Source: Congeria kusceri
Lineage: Eukaryota; Mollusca; Bivalvia; Myida; Dreissenidae
DNA: 64,000 bases
Direction: 5' to 3'
Assembly: GCA_027627225.1 (NCBI GenBank)
Contig: CM051032.1
Coordinates: forward strand, 61,599,137 to 61,663,136
Positions 1-9,805 of the stretch are shown piece after piece; position 1 is the stretch's first letter, and every line of letters begins with the position of its first letter. A model generated the notes under the pieces. It ran no database searches. It was not told where the DNA came from and saw only the letters and a list, made by a program, of their open reading frames with translations. A program made the position numbers and the translations under genes.

Positions 1-58
1 AAAAGGTCTATAATGTAATAAACAACAACATTTCAAGCATAAACTGGTAGGCCTTCAC

Positions 59-157
59 CTTTCCCTCTACAATGTCGATCCCCATTCCAAGCACTTGTGG
101 GATGACTAAAATGTCCGAAAATATGATGGCAGCATCTAAATTAAAGCGTCTTAAAGG
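59..157 (-). CDS. UROD: UROD exon 4
   Basis: Acceptor gtcattccag, donor gtgaag, 99 nt, phase 0 at both ends. It encodes the [17 protein letters not shown] core with the catalytic aspartate. The next exon is beyond the window start. Confidence 0.95.
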
Positions 158-3100
158 CTGGAATGACAAAAATTGACAAAGGTTAGGTAATTTGATTGTG
201 TACTATAGTTTAATATAAGGTGTGTATTTTATTAAATATGGTTTTGTATAAGGTGTGTCTTTTAGTAAACATGCTAAGTGACTAAAATAATGACAACATC
301 AACGTGAGTCATGGGTTCAACAATATGTTTGACAACAATATAATGCATTCAATGTTCAAGAAAATATTGCCAGATGATTTTCAATCTATGTTGTTACATG
401 TTGTACAGTGACAATTTTACATTCAGTCTAACTCTAGTTAAATGAAATGAAACATATGATGTACATCTTATTCAGTGTAATTATGCACACCTAGGATAGT
501 TACCAGTACCCACCTGCAAAGTTATCTCACATGCCATGCTGGGAGTTTTCACCATGTCAAAAAATCCTACATTGTGTTTTTCCTTGAATTCTCCATATTC
601 TGTAATGTAATGGCAACACTCTTGATGGTACAGTAACAAACTATTAAAGTGTGTATGTACGATCTTACAACAGATATGGTGGCATAATGCAATTTTAAAA
701 CCAAATAAAGTTAATTAACATATATTTCTATTTAAAATGGAATACATGTTAAGAACAAACATTGCTTTTAAACGCACAGTGACACAATAAGCCAGTTTTT
801 AATCACCGAATAGTTTTTGTCTGTACATACGGAAACTCAAACACATGTATATATGTCGACTTGACAATTGGTTTGGTTACACAACACTAATAAATGATGC
901 AAAAACTCGACACTAGCACTTGTTCATTTATTTCATATTGAGGTGTTTCCTTCATCATTTTTATGTTTTTTTGTTTGCTTTCAAGTTTTATTGTCACTTC
1001 AAACTGCTTTTTTGAAAATAATTGATATGAAAGATCAGACATACACACTTTAAATATCTAGATACCGGGTAATAACATCTCAAATAAGAATCTTCTACAT
1101 TCATTATAACACTAAAATCAACATAATTAAAATGCAACTTACATTGTTTTTTTTATTGAAAAATTGGTTCAAAAGGGTTTATTTTTAATAAGTCAATTCT
1201 ACTGGTCAACACGTTTTCTCATTAATTACTCATAAAAACATCTATGTATTCATTGTTTTTATTGGTAAAATTAAAATACTATCATATGACGACGTGCTGC
1301 TATTTGTTGTAAACAAACTTACATTTCATTATTACATCAATTAACATGGAACAAATATGTGCTTACCAGGAAGGTATCTTCCAGCCTGTCTCATCAACCA
1401 AACGGGGACTCTTTCTGTCCTCTCTCCACATGCAGCCCGTAAAATCAAATCATTTTTAAGAGGCGGAAATGCCTAAAGTGAAATAATTTGTGATTAATAA
1501 GCAATTAAAATGTAATATGGAAAAGTAATTAAACTTTCATAAATTACTGCATTAAATAGAATATTAGGTAAGTAAGCAATAGTTAATAATTAGTTTAAAT
1601 ACATAACTTATTATTTCACACCACAGCGTTTTTCCTCTATATAAAGTCGGTACCGGAAAACGGTACCATTCCCAATCGGATTTTCTTACTATTTTTCCCA
1701 ATTTGAAGTTAATAAATTCCCAAATGTAAGGAAAAAATCCAAAAAGACCCTGAAAAGATTGACGATGTTCCTGTATTTTACTGGTCTTTTACCAAACCGT
1801 AAACCTCCACGCACAGCTGCAGGGCCTTCCCCAGGCCGTTTTAGCTCCCCGATGCCCGGGCGTTTAATATTAACTTGAACATATCCAGGGCGCCTAAAAT
1901 TAGTGTTGCGCTTATAAACATCGCCCGGGGCACGTGTATTTTATCAATTAATTAGCTGTGTTGACTGCAGCAGACCAACAATGCCTGCTGTGAAAACTAA
2001 TCTCTTACGTCACAATGGCCGTTTTTCACTCTAGAAACATGTACACCACTCTATAAAGTCAGTGAATGATCAAAGCGAGTGTCACTTTGCCGAAAATGTT
2101 AACAATTAACAGTTATTCCTAAGCAGCAATCAATCACCGTGAAGCACCGACCTGTAGGCGGAGTTTCAACAAGCAGTAAAATTGATATGAGCCAACAGAA
2201 ACGCTCAGTTTATCGGCGCAGTTGGCATGTATCCACACACAAGTAACCTTATATGAGCGTCAAGCGTATTATTGACCTAAAAAGTAAATGAGCTTTCATA
2301 TTTTATGATATGCACACTTATTAAATTAATAAGTTTCATTACTTTAAAAAATAAACTGTGAAAATTCAATCTCAAATACGCTAATATGAATTCGTAATCG
2401 GAAAAGCCTATCCAGTGTTACTGCTCAGTGTTGTAGTTTCGTAAACACAAGCGGTCTTGTTTATGTACATGTATGCCATGTAAAACCCGTGTTTTCTGCA
2501 AAAGAGCGCGAAATGTCTGCTGACAATCACGACGTCACGTTCCAACCATGTGCTTTCTTAATACAGGTCTTTAACACTTGATGCGTGTAGGCACAACGAA
2601 CACGGGGAAATTCTCCCGCTGTTTTGCAAGAACAAAGCATGTATAATATTCATGTATTTTAATCATGATTCTTACAATGACGCTTTTGCTTTTAAAAGAC
2701 TAGAGGTATACCGTTTAAACTGTGATGTTTCGTTATTTCATTTCGTTTAAACGTTTACAAACAATTGAAAAATTGTTAGCCTTAATTTTAAGAGCTAAAA
2801 CGCACCCGATAACGTCATATGACACGTCGCAAAAAAAAAAATTGACATAGGCACCGGGACGCCTGAGAAAAATCCTGGGTTACTGCTAACAGCTAAGAGA
2901 AGTAACTTACTCTTTTTACATCTTGACATGTTTTAATGAAAGTGATAAAATTCCCAATTTGGCTGAAATGACACTAATTTGCCCAATTTGACCGGTACCG
3001 GTACCATTCCCAAAGTGGTGAGGAAAAACGCTGCACCAAGCATAGTCCTCTTGAAAGTGAATGTGGATATTCTGCTATACCCTATTACCTGTACAATTAG

Positions 3101-3585
3101 CAAAACAAGTTAGGCCCGCGTATTAAGCTATTTTCTATATGGGGCAATATTCACGAATTAAGCCCTGTCTAAAAAGTTGCACTAAATGTGCGTTAAACAT
3201 CTCATTGATTACTATTAGGCTACTGGTATCGATAATTTCAGAATGAAATTATGGTTATTGTGGATGATAAGTCATAATGAACATTAAATTATGGAATTAA
3301 TGAGAAGCTATATAACAAATAGTAAACAAAATAATCATTTAATTATTACTGAAAAAAATGCAGCGTGGACTTGTGCAGTATCCGAACCGTGTAAGCCGAA
3401 TTTTACTCCACGTGGCTTATATAACAATCATACACGACACGCAAAGGAAGTATTTATAATATAATAATATTACATAAAAATGGAATGATCGATTCAGAAT
3501 GTCCACGTTTATAAGTTTGAAAATTGCAGTAAAGAAATAATTATGAAGAATATCTTACCTCTGTCAATGTGGACGTTGTTGACAT
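59..3585 (-). CDS. UROD: Uroporphyrinogen decarboxylase, first four coding exons (gene continues off the left edge)
   Basis: UROD is the cytosolic haem-pathway enzyme that decarboxylates uroporphyrinogen III to coproporphyrinogen III. Four exons join in frame as complement(3559..3585, 1367..1472, 514..599, 59..157), giving 106 residues. All splice sites are GT-AG: donors gtaaga, gtaagc, gtgggt and gtgaag, with phases 0, 1, 0 and 0. Visible family signatures are FPPLKND (11-17), [13 protein letters not shown] (33-45), ACEITLQPLRRF (67-78) and [17 protein letters not shown] (82-98). Arg37 and Arg41 fall at the human active-site numbers. The Asp of FSDILV (88 here) matches human Asp86, because exon 3 is two residues longer than in the human protein. 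The start is the ATG at 3585; exon 1 encodes only nine residues. The C-terminal two thirds of the protein lie outside the window. Intron 1 (1473-3558) carries a DNA transposon. The exons show no break, so the gene is probably functional. Confidence 0.95.
514..599 (-). CDS. UROD: UROD exon 3
   Basis: Acceptor cattacag, donor gtgggt, 86 nt, ends phase 0. Its last residues, ACEITLQ, match the family segment that precedes PLRRF. Confidence 0.95.
1367..1472 (-). CDS. UROD: UROD exon 2
   Basis: Acceptor ttcactttag, donor gtaagc. The 106 nt leave one base over (G), completed by AA from exon 3. It encodes the N-terminal FPPLKND segment and the RQAGRYLP active-site motif that binds substrate carboxylates through its arginines. 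Confidence 0.95.
1624..3033. mobile_element. Non-autonomous DNA transposon with terminal inverted repeats inside UROD intron 1
   Basis: The left end CAGCGTTTTTCCTC (1624-1637) is matched by its perfect reverse complement at 3020-3033. The same pentamer cacca flanks both ends (1619-1623 and 3034-3038), as expected for a target-site duplication. Subterminal GGTACCGG-type motifs and 'cccaattt' segments are also mirrored. The 1410 bp interior has no long reading frame. The CAG...CTG termini recall cut-and-paste elements, but a 5-bp duplication does not fit the usual 8 bp of hAT, so the superfamily is left open. Confidence 0.75.
3559..3585 (-). CDS. UROD: UROD exon 1 (coding part)
   Basis: Nine codons from the [12 protein letters not shown], ending GAG before the donor gtaaga, phase 0. 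It is too short for ORF finders. It is chosen because it supplies the only upstream ATG that joins the acceptor of exon 2 in frame. Any 5' untranslated part is not marked by a clear signal. Confidence 0.8.
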
Positions 3586-3749
3586 TTTACCTGCTCTAAG
3601 AGTGGTCTCCCTTGCTGTATGTATATGTACGACTCGTCACGTGCGTCGTGTGTCAGGAATGGCGACAGCTAGTCTTGTGGAATGCGTTACTAACCAATGT
3701 AACTACATAGGTATTTTGAATCTATCAAAAGAGTCACTTAGACATTTAT

Positions 3750-4463
3750 CATGCATTATGCTCATAAGATCGAGCATAATGCTCGTCAATTCCAGCGTGA
3801 CGCTAGTTTTTTTTCGCATCATGCTGGGTTAGGCAATAAAGACCCTCTTCGTACGGCCTAGTACTATCGAGCATCATGCTCAATGACACGAGCATCACGC
3901 TCTTAAAATCGAGTATCATGCTCGTTTATCGAGCATCATGCTCAATCTTACGAGCATCATGCTCAATCTTACGAGCATCATGCCTGCTCAGTGAGAAGCA
4001 TGCTGGGTCAGACAATAAAGACCCTTCTCGTACGACCTACTATGGAGCATCATGCTCCAGCGAACGAGCATCATGCTCTTAATTCGCAGTCAAATCCAAG
4101 TACCAGATTTTGACCATTGAGCATGATGCTCGATAGTACTAGGACGTACAATGAGGGTCTTTATTGTCTGACACAGCGTCATGCTCAAAGAAACGAGCAT
4201 GATGCTCATAAGATCGAGCATGATGCTCAATAAACGAGCATGGTGCTCAATGAACGATGCTCTTTAGGTCGAGCATCATGCTCGTTTATTGAGCATCATG
4301 CTAAATGGTACTAGGCCGTACGAAGAGGGTCTATATTGCCTAACCCAGCTTGATGCTCCAAAAAACTAGCGTCACGCTCGAATTGACGAGCATGATGCTC
4401 ACTCTTATGAGCATGATGCTCGGCCGAAAGAGCAAGATGCTCGTTCACTTAGCATCATGCTCG
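3750..4463. repeat. Inverted array of about 26 copies of the palindrome GAGCATSATGCTC, upstream of UROD
   Basis: Near-copies of the 13-bp palindrome are spread over 0.7 kb, separated by 5-45 bp. Between them a longer module (taggcaataaagaccct, then cgtacggcctagtac) occurs four times: forward near 3831 and 4013, reversed near 4135 and 4310. The two arms (about 3764-4080 and 4112-4440) therefore form one large imperfect inverted repeat with an axis near 4095. The outer ends also mirror each other: 'agcgtgacgctag' on the left, 'ctagcgtcacgctc' on the right. It starts about 165 bp upstream of the UROD start codon. It could be a fold-back type element; no coding frame is present. Confidence 0.85.
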
Positions 4464-5812
4464 TTTATAAAATGTTTAGTGTAAATGGAATGGAATTAAC
4501 AGACCTTCGTAGTCAGAACCACATAGTAACAAAATGCATTTTTAGTCGAAATAAATAAGAACACAACACAATTGATTGGCATAAAAAACACGTCTAGAGC
4601 ATGCATGTTGATTTCCTAGCTCTCAGTTGTCAATATGCACATTAAAAGGCGTGTTTTCGAGAAGTTTGCATGTGTCATTTATCAGTAGAAAGCTGTCTGA
4701 TTTTGTGCGATTATCTATAATCACTTCCTAATGATATTGTCAAAGCACTTAATGCACCTAGCAAAATTTTCCCCAGGGGGGCGGCGGGCTGACCCAGGGG
4801 AATTTGAAAAAAAAAATTGTTGGGGGTCGTATTCCCCACTCTAGAGCCACGTACGTTTGTCTAAATCCCCACAGTGGGAGATGCTGTGTGTGTATCAAAT
4901 GGCCCGGGGGCCTGTATTACCGGGATCAAAATACCGACCAAAGTGTGTTACCCTGGGACCCGGAATGTCAAATTCCCGCCTGTCTGGAATCGCTTTCAGT
5001 CTAAAGTCCCGTATATGCCCGCACCCCCACCCACCCCGGGGAAAACATTGATAAGTGCATAAAATACTAATGCCTGTGACGGCCTATTGAACAATACGGA
5101 AATGACAACCTTGAACGCCAAAGTTTGGATACATTTTAAACAAGACGACACTCTATCTCGAACCCCATACTCCTCATGGTGTCCACCAGATGTCGCTTCT
5201 CGACTAAGCTGCGTGATTTGGCGCTCTGCATGATGGATAAGCACTATTTGCATATGGCGCCAACTAATGCATGAGACGTTTCCGTTAATCATTTGCAAAA
5301 ATCGCCATACAGTCTTCTTGTAGGACAAAACTTGGTTCAAACACTCTGTTCATCATTTTATTCAATTAGAAAATATAACCCGTAGTTTTTTTCAATAATA
5401 GAAAAGTTTTTACCTCTGTTTGTTCACTTGTAAATAGTGTTCGAAAGTGAAAGTAGAAACTGCTTGACAACTCGAGTAAAACGCATTTTATTGCACGAAC
5501 AGGTATAAACACAATGCTTTGAGTGTTTGATGTTAATATGATGATAATGTTATCGTTTTAAACATGTTGTGTGTTTTTTAAATAAAAAATGTATGAAGAG
5601 TTTTCTTTGTTTGCATTTTTTTTCATTCCTCCGCGGACTATATTTTAGTGTATACACATTTAGCCAAATATGGATAGTTATCAGTTCCTAGTATAGAGGT
5701 TAGACGAACACAGTGACGTCACACTCGATGTCTAGAATGCATACACCTCGCAGAGGTTCCTTCCCCCAGGAGTTTAAAGGTAACCACTGCCACAACCAAG
5801 ATCTGTACGGAT
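4464..5812. other. Intergenic, no gene recognised
   Basis: AT-rich sequence with a G/C-run patch at 4770-5045 that holds only short overlapping chance frames. 'gtgacgtcac' at 5712-5721 is a CRE-like palindrome. No splice-bounded exon or protein family was recognised. Confidence 0.5.
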
Positions 5813-5814
5813 TT

Positions 5815-6250
5815 TTATTATGCCCCCTCAAAGTGGGAGAAATAAGTATTGCACTTGTCCGTCCGTATGTACGTTTGTCCGTACGAACGTCCCGAAATTT
5901 TGCAGATTTCGCTCAGAAATTCACAGCTGAAGAACCTTAACGTGTAGGTGATCGTAAAGGAAGGAATTTAGGCTATGACCATTTTTGGCACAATTGTGCG
6001 GATTTCGCTCAAACTTTCACAGCTGATGAACCTTAACGTGTAGGTGATCGTAAAGGAAGGAATTTTGGCTATGACCAATTTTGGCACAATTATGCCCTTT
6101 TGTCATTTTTTTCCACTGTCGAGGATTTTTGAAAATAAATTTGTGGAGGCAAAATCAATGTTGGCGACAATCATTTGTCTATGTCCAAACATGTGTCGTG
6201 GGGGCAACCGTGACCAAATGACACATCTAGTTACATTTTTTTAAAAATAA
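5815..6250. repeat. Bivalve-type dispersed repeat with TATGCCCC / GGGGGCA ends
   Basis: It begins ttattatgccccctcaaagtg and shows a partly duplicated internal segment (aatttcgctcag..ttcacagctgaagaaccttaacgtgtaggtgatcgtaaaggaaggaattt, twice, near 5907 and 6002). It ends near 'cgtgggggcaac'. No coding content. Confidence 0.55.
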
Positions 6251-6538
6251 TTTTATAAATTTATAAACCTAGGAAATATTGCACCATAGTTCCAGATATG
6301 TAACCTTGAGATTAAAATTCAATTCAAAATTCACAACGCAGGAATGTTACGGTGTCCGCATGGGTTTTCGCTTGCGTGTCCACCATTTTAATTAAAACCA
6401 TGTAATCTGACTGTGGTCATTTGAAAGTTGGTAGCGGCTGGTATTTGATTTGAGCAATGCTCGGAACCAAATCTGTGTAATGGTTGAGAGAAACCTAGTC
6501 TGGTACCCGGCTGTGTGATCAACAAATTTCAGGTATTA

Positions 6539-7441
6539 ATTATGCCCCTCATCGAAGATGGCGTGGTATATTGGTTTGCTAATGTCGGTCGGTCTGTCGG
6601 TTGGTCAGTCGGTAGACCACTTTCGTTTCCGTTCTCTAAGTTCGACAGTTTTCATCTGATCTTCACTAAACTTCAGGACAATGTTTGTGGCCATAATATC
6701 TAGGTCAAGTTCGATAATCAGCCAAATCGCCCTTGGAATTGTGGAGTAATGACCCTTGAATGATTTAAAATTGGCCGTTTTAGCCGTTTCCGCTCTCTAA
6801 GTCAAACAGTTTTCATCAAATCTTCACCAAACTTCATGCACATGTTTTTACTTATAATATGTAGGTCAGGTTCGATAATAAGCCAAAGCGCCACAGGAAT
6901 TGTGGAGTTATGGCCATTGAATTATTTAAAATTAGCGTTTTTTGCCATTTCCGCTCTCTGAGTCTAACAGTTTTCATTCAGTCGTCACCAATCTTCATGA
7001 CAATAATAATATCGAGGTCAAGTTCAATAATCAGACAAATCGCCTCAGGAATTGTGGAGTTATTGCCCTTGAATTATTTGAAATTGGCCCTTTTATCGGT
7101 TTCCGCTCTCCAAGTCCAACAGTTTTTATCCGATCTTCACCAAACTTCATAAAAATGTTTGTTATATTAATATATCGGCCATGTTTGATAACCAGTCAAA
7201 TCAGCCCAGGTATCGTTATTGCCCTTGAATTACCTGAAATTGACCTATTTAGCGGTTTCCACTCTCTAAGTCCAACACTGTTCATTCAATCATCAACAAA
7301 CTTCATAAACATGTTTGTGGGCATAATATCTTGGCTAGGTTTAATAATCAGCCAAATGGCCCCCGGAATTATAAAGTTCTGTCCCATGATTATCTAAAAT
7401 TAGCCTTTTTAGCTATTTTAACCTAGATGGGGGCATAACTG
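6539..7441. repeat. TATGCCCC-ended element with five internal tandem repeats of about 160 bp
   Basis: The left end tatgcccctcatcgaagatgg and the right end cctagatgggggcata are inverted relative to each other. Between them the unit 'ccgctctctaagtccaacagttttcatc...ttcaccaaacttcat...aatcagccaaatcg...ggaattgtggagttattgcccttgaattattt' recurs with anchors near 6625, 6791, 6950, 7102 and 7257. The 151-codon frame across it is a by-product of the repeat. Confidence 0.7.
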
Positions 7442-8083
7442 TTTTATAGACAGCTCTTGTTCATCACTTTAAGTGACACTATTCTTTAAAATTACCTTAC
7501 ATTTATCACATTAACGTATACTAATTTGTAAATATACGAATGTTATGACTCAGTATATAAAGCCATATTAATGGATGGAAATAAATGTGTTAGCATTTTG
7601 AAAACTATGCGGGCTAATTATTTATATTTGCAGACTATACATAAACCTTAAAAGGTCGTCTCAAAATAAATTATAAATACATTTTCTAATTATTTTGCCA
7701 AAGTTTATGTCACAATTAAATTATAAATATAAAGGATAGTGTCATGTTAAGTACGTAAAACAGCAAAAAATAGTTAAAGCTTGAGTGCAAAGAGCTCATG
7801 GGCATTTTAGCATTGTGTTTGAAGTCGAGTGTTACACGACATTTTATTTGTAACAGGCGTGTAGCCTCAATATGCATACATTGGTATGATACAATAACGG
7901 TTACTACAGGAAATATCAATAATACAACAATAAGTTTTGTTTTTATGACGTTTTTTTTATACTGAATGTAATACGTTCTTATAATTCAGTCTAATTAAAC
8001 ACCTCGCAATTCATTGTATTAAATTGTCATTTAGTTTTCTTTTAAATAAACGAAATACATAACACACATGCCAATTCGATTAC
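7442..8083. other. 3' flank of the LURAP-like gene
   Basis: AT-rich. AATAAA on the minus strand (TTTATT at 7843-7848) lies about 235 bp beyond the last open codon at 8084 and is a possible polyadenylation signal. No other gene seen. Confidence 0.4.
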
Positions 8084-9481
8084 TTATGTAGTGTGTGTTT
8101 CATCAAGGAATAAAGCGTCAATGAAATATGAGTCATCGTGATCAATTTCAAGAAACATCTCACGTGGCTTGAACACTATCCTGCCGTCATTAATGTGTAA
8201 AAACTGCAGCTCGCCGTCGTCCACGTGGTATTTCTGCTCGTCAATCGCTGCTTGCAAACCTGGGCTCATAATTCTGCACGTCGCCAAACCATCTTGGATA
8301 TTTATAAAGGAATCGTTACTTTCGTGCACACAATTATCGAAAACACCCACCAAATCGCTGCTTTCCGAATCGCTGTCGTTATTGTCTGTTTCACAAGGCC
8401 TATCGGAGACTTCATTGTTGGTTGAATTAGTATCTTTATTGTATGTTTCATTCATATCTTCATTGTCTGTTTCGTAAGTCCATTCATTGTCTGTTTCATT
8501 AACCCCGTTATTGTCTGTTTTAATAACCTCTTCATTGCCTGTTTCAATAATCATTTCCTTGTCTGTTTCAATAATCACCTCGACAACGTTCGAATGAATG
8601 ACACCGTATTTGCGTTCCAATGTTTCAAATGCGATATCAATATTTAGTTCTCCATTATAATGGTCTTTAGAATCACATTCTAGTTGAAGTGCCTTTTCAT
8701 TGGTAACGTCCTCGTTTAAAGGCATGTAGACATTATTACAGTCGTCAGTCCTATTTTCATTTTCATTGCATAATGAATTATAGCAATTGCCATCTCCTGT
8801 AAGATTCCTCAACAACTGATATGTAAGATATGTATTTACTGAATCGTTGTCTTCCAGGTTTTTGTCCTCCACATAATCTTCTCTTTCGTTTGCAACAGCA
8901 GTGTCCGTTCTGTTGTCCGCAGTTTCAAATAATTCCGTTTCATTGCGCTCAGTATGTTCTTGTTGGGTTTTTCGTACAACTTTGATTTCATCTTGTACAA
9001 CCATGTCCTTGACCGACCTTTCTGGTAGTTCTGATTCTGACAAAATTATTTTTGCAGACTTCCCGTCATACGTGACATCGAAAGAATCCGCAAAGTTGAC
9101 GTGTCTATGGAGTCGTGGACGCGGTCGAAATTTCGGTTGTGTGTTGAGTTGATTTAAGAGGTTCTCCTTGGACAAGAATGCAAATGGGCGCGTTCCAGTT
9201 TCGTCTGCGTAAATGGAATGGTAAAAGCCCAAAGTCCTGGCTCTGTCCACGTCTTGCCCATACGAGACTGTCTTCGATCTCTCCAATATCCGCATAGCTG
9301 CTGGCTGTGTTTTCACACCGTCAAAGAACGAATGGGCTACGTTCAAACGCGTGTCTAATTCTGCAAACCAATTTGGTGTATTTGTATTTTCTGACGAATG
9401 ATGCCCAATTTTGTCACTAACTGTTCTTGGCCTATCTCTGTGTGTTATGTTGATCACATTGCCAACACATATATTTCCAAC
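8084..9481 (-). CDS. Open frame of 465 codons directly after the LURAP-like stop, same frame, no initial ATG
   Basis: Reading past TAA (9482-9484) in the same frame stays open to TAA at 8084. There is no ATG in the first 60 or so codons, so it does not look like an independent start. The composition looks coding: a basic N-terminal half (FRPRPRLHRHVNFADSFDV) is followed by a strongly acidic Asn/Asp/Glu-rich tail with degenerate ETDNE-type repeats (8350-8590) and the end FLDETHTT. No domain is recognised. It may be the real C-terminus of the LURAP-like gene, cut by a nonsense change, read through, or reached by splicing I could not define. Alternatively it is an exon of another gene. No acceptor that keeps phase with exon 2 was found between the stop and this frame. 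Confidence 0.5.
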   Translation of the reverse strand, partial: VGNICVGNVINITHRDRPRTVSDKIGHHSSENTNTPNWFAELDTRLNVAHSFFDGVKTQPAAMRILERSKTVSYGQDVDRARTLGFYHSIYADETGTRPFAFLSKENLLNQLNTQPKFRPRPRLHRHVNFADSFDVTYDGKSAKIILSESELPERSVKDMVVQDEIKVVRKTQQEHTERNETELFETADNRTDTAVANEREDYVEDKNLEDNDSVNTYLTYQLLRNLTGDGNCYNSLCNENENRTDDCNNVYMPLNEDVTNEKALQLECDSKDHYNGELNIDIAFETLERKYGVIHSNVVEVIIETDKEMIIETGNEEVIKTDNNGVNETDNEWTYETDNEDMNETYNKDTNSTNNEVSDRPCETDNNDSDSESSDLVGVFDNCVHESNDSFINIQDGLATCRIMSPGLQAAIDEQKYHVDDGELQFLHINDGRIVFKPREMFLEIDHDDSYFIDALFLDETHTT

Positions 9482-9805
9482 TTAAGTTTCACTGTTGGAG
9501 CTAGAAAATGAATCTTCCAGCCACGTAACGACGCGAAAATGGGCGCTTTCTGTGCTGTTTTCACTCTTTCTTACTGTTAAACGGACATCATCGTTGCTTT
9601 CACCATAGTTAGTCGTTTTAAAGACAACCGTTTCATCCGAAGAGCCTTCCGAACTTATGTTCCTGCTAGAAACGGAAATGACGTCATCGCCACAAGTAGC
9701 ACAACAAACTCTCTTCTCTTTAGTGGTCTGCTTTAATTCGGATATGCAGGCCCGGATAGTTTGAAGATGAAGCAACAGCTGGGCATCATATTGCATCAAA
9801 TGCAA
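9482..9805 (-). CDS. LURAP-like gene, exon 2 up to the in-frame TAA
   Basis: Acceptor ttttgcag at 9806, 107 codons, then TAA at 9482-9484. It carries the second half of the leucine helix, a CCATCGDD motif, and a Ser/Thr-rich stretch. If the stop is real the protein ends SSSNSET. The vertebrate LURAP family also ends within roughly 100-150 residues of the helix, so this end is plausible. Confidence 0.75.
   Translation of the reverse strand: MHLMQYDAQLLLHLQTIRACISELKQTTKEKRVCCATCGDDVISVSSRNISSEGSSDETVVFKTTNYGESNDDVRLTVRKSENSTESAHFRVVTWLEDSFSSSNSET

Noticed and set aside
3750..4463. CRISPR-like array, because of regularly recurring palindromes
   Set aside because: Spacers are of irregular length and partly repeated, units occur in both orientations, and the context is an animal genome.
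6942..7397. 151-codon frame on the plus strand
   Set aside because: It lies inside a five-copy dispersed repeat; the repeated peptide units simply mirror the DNA repeat.
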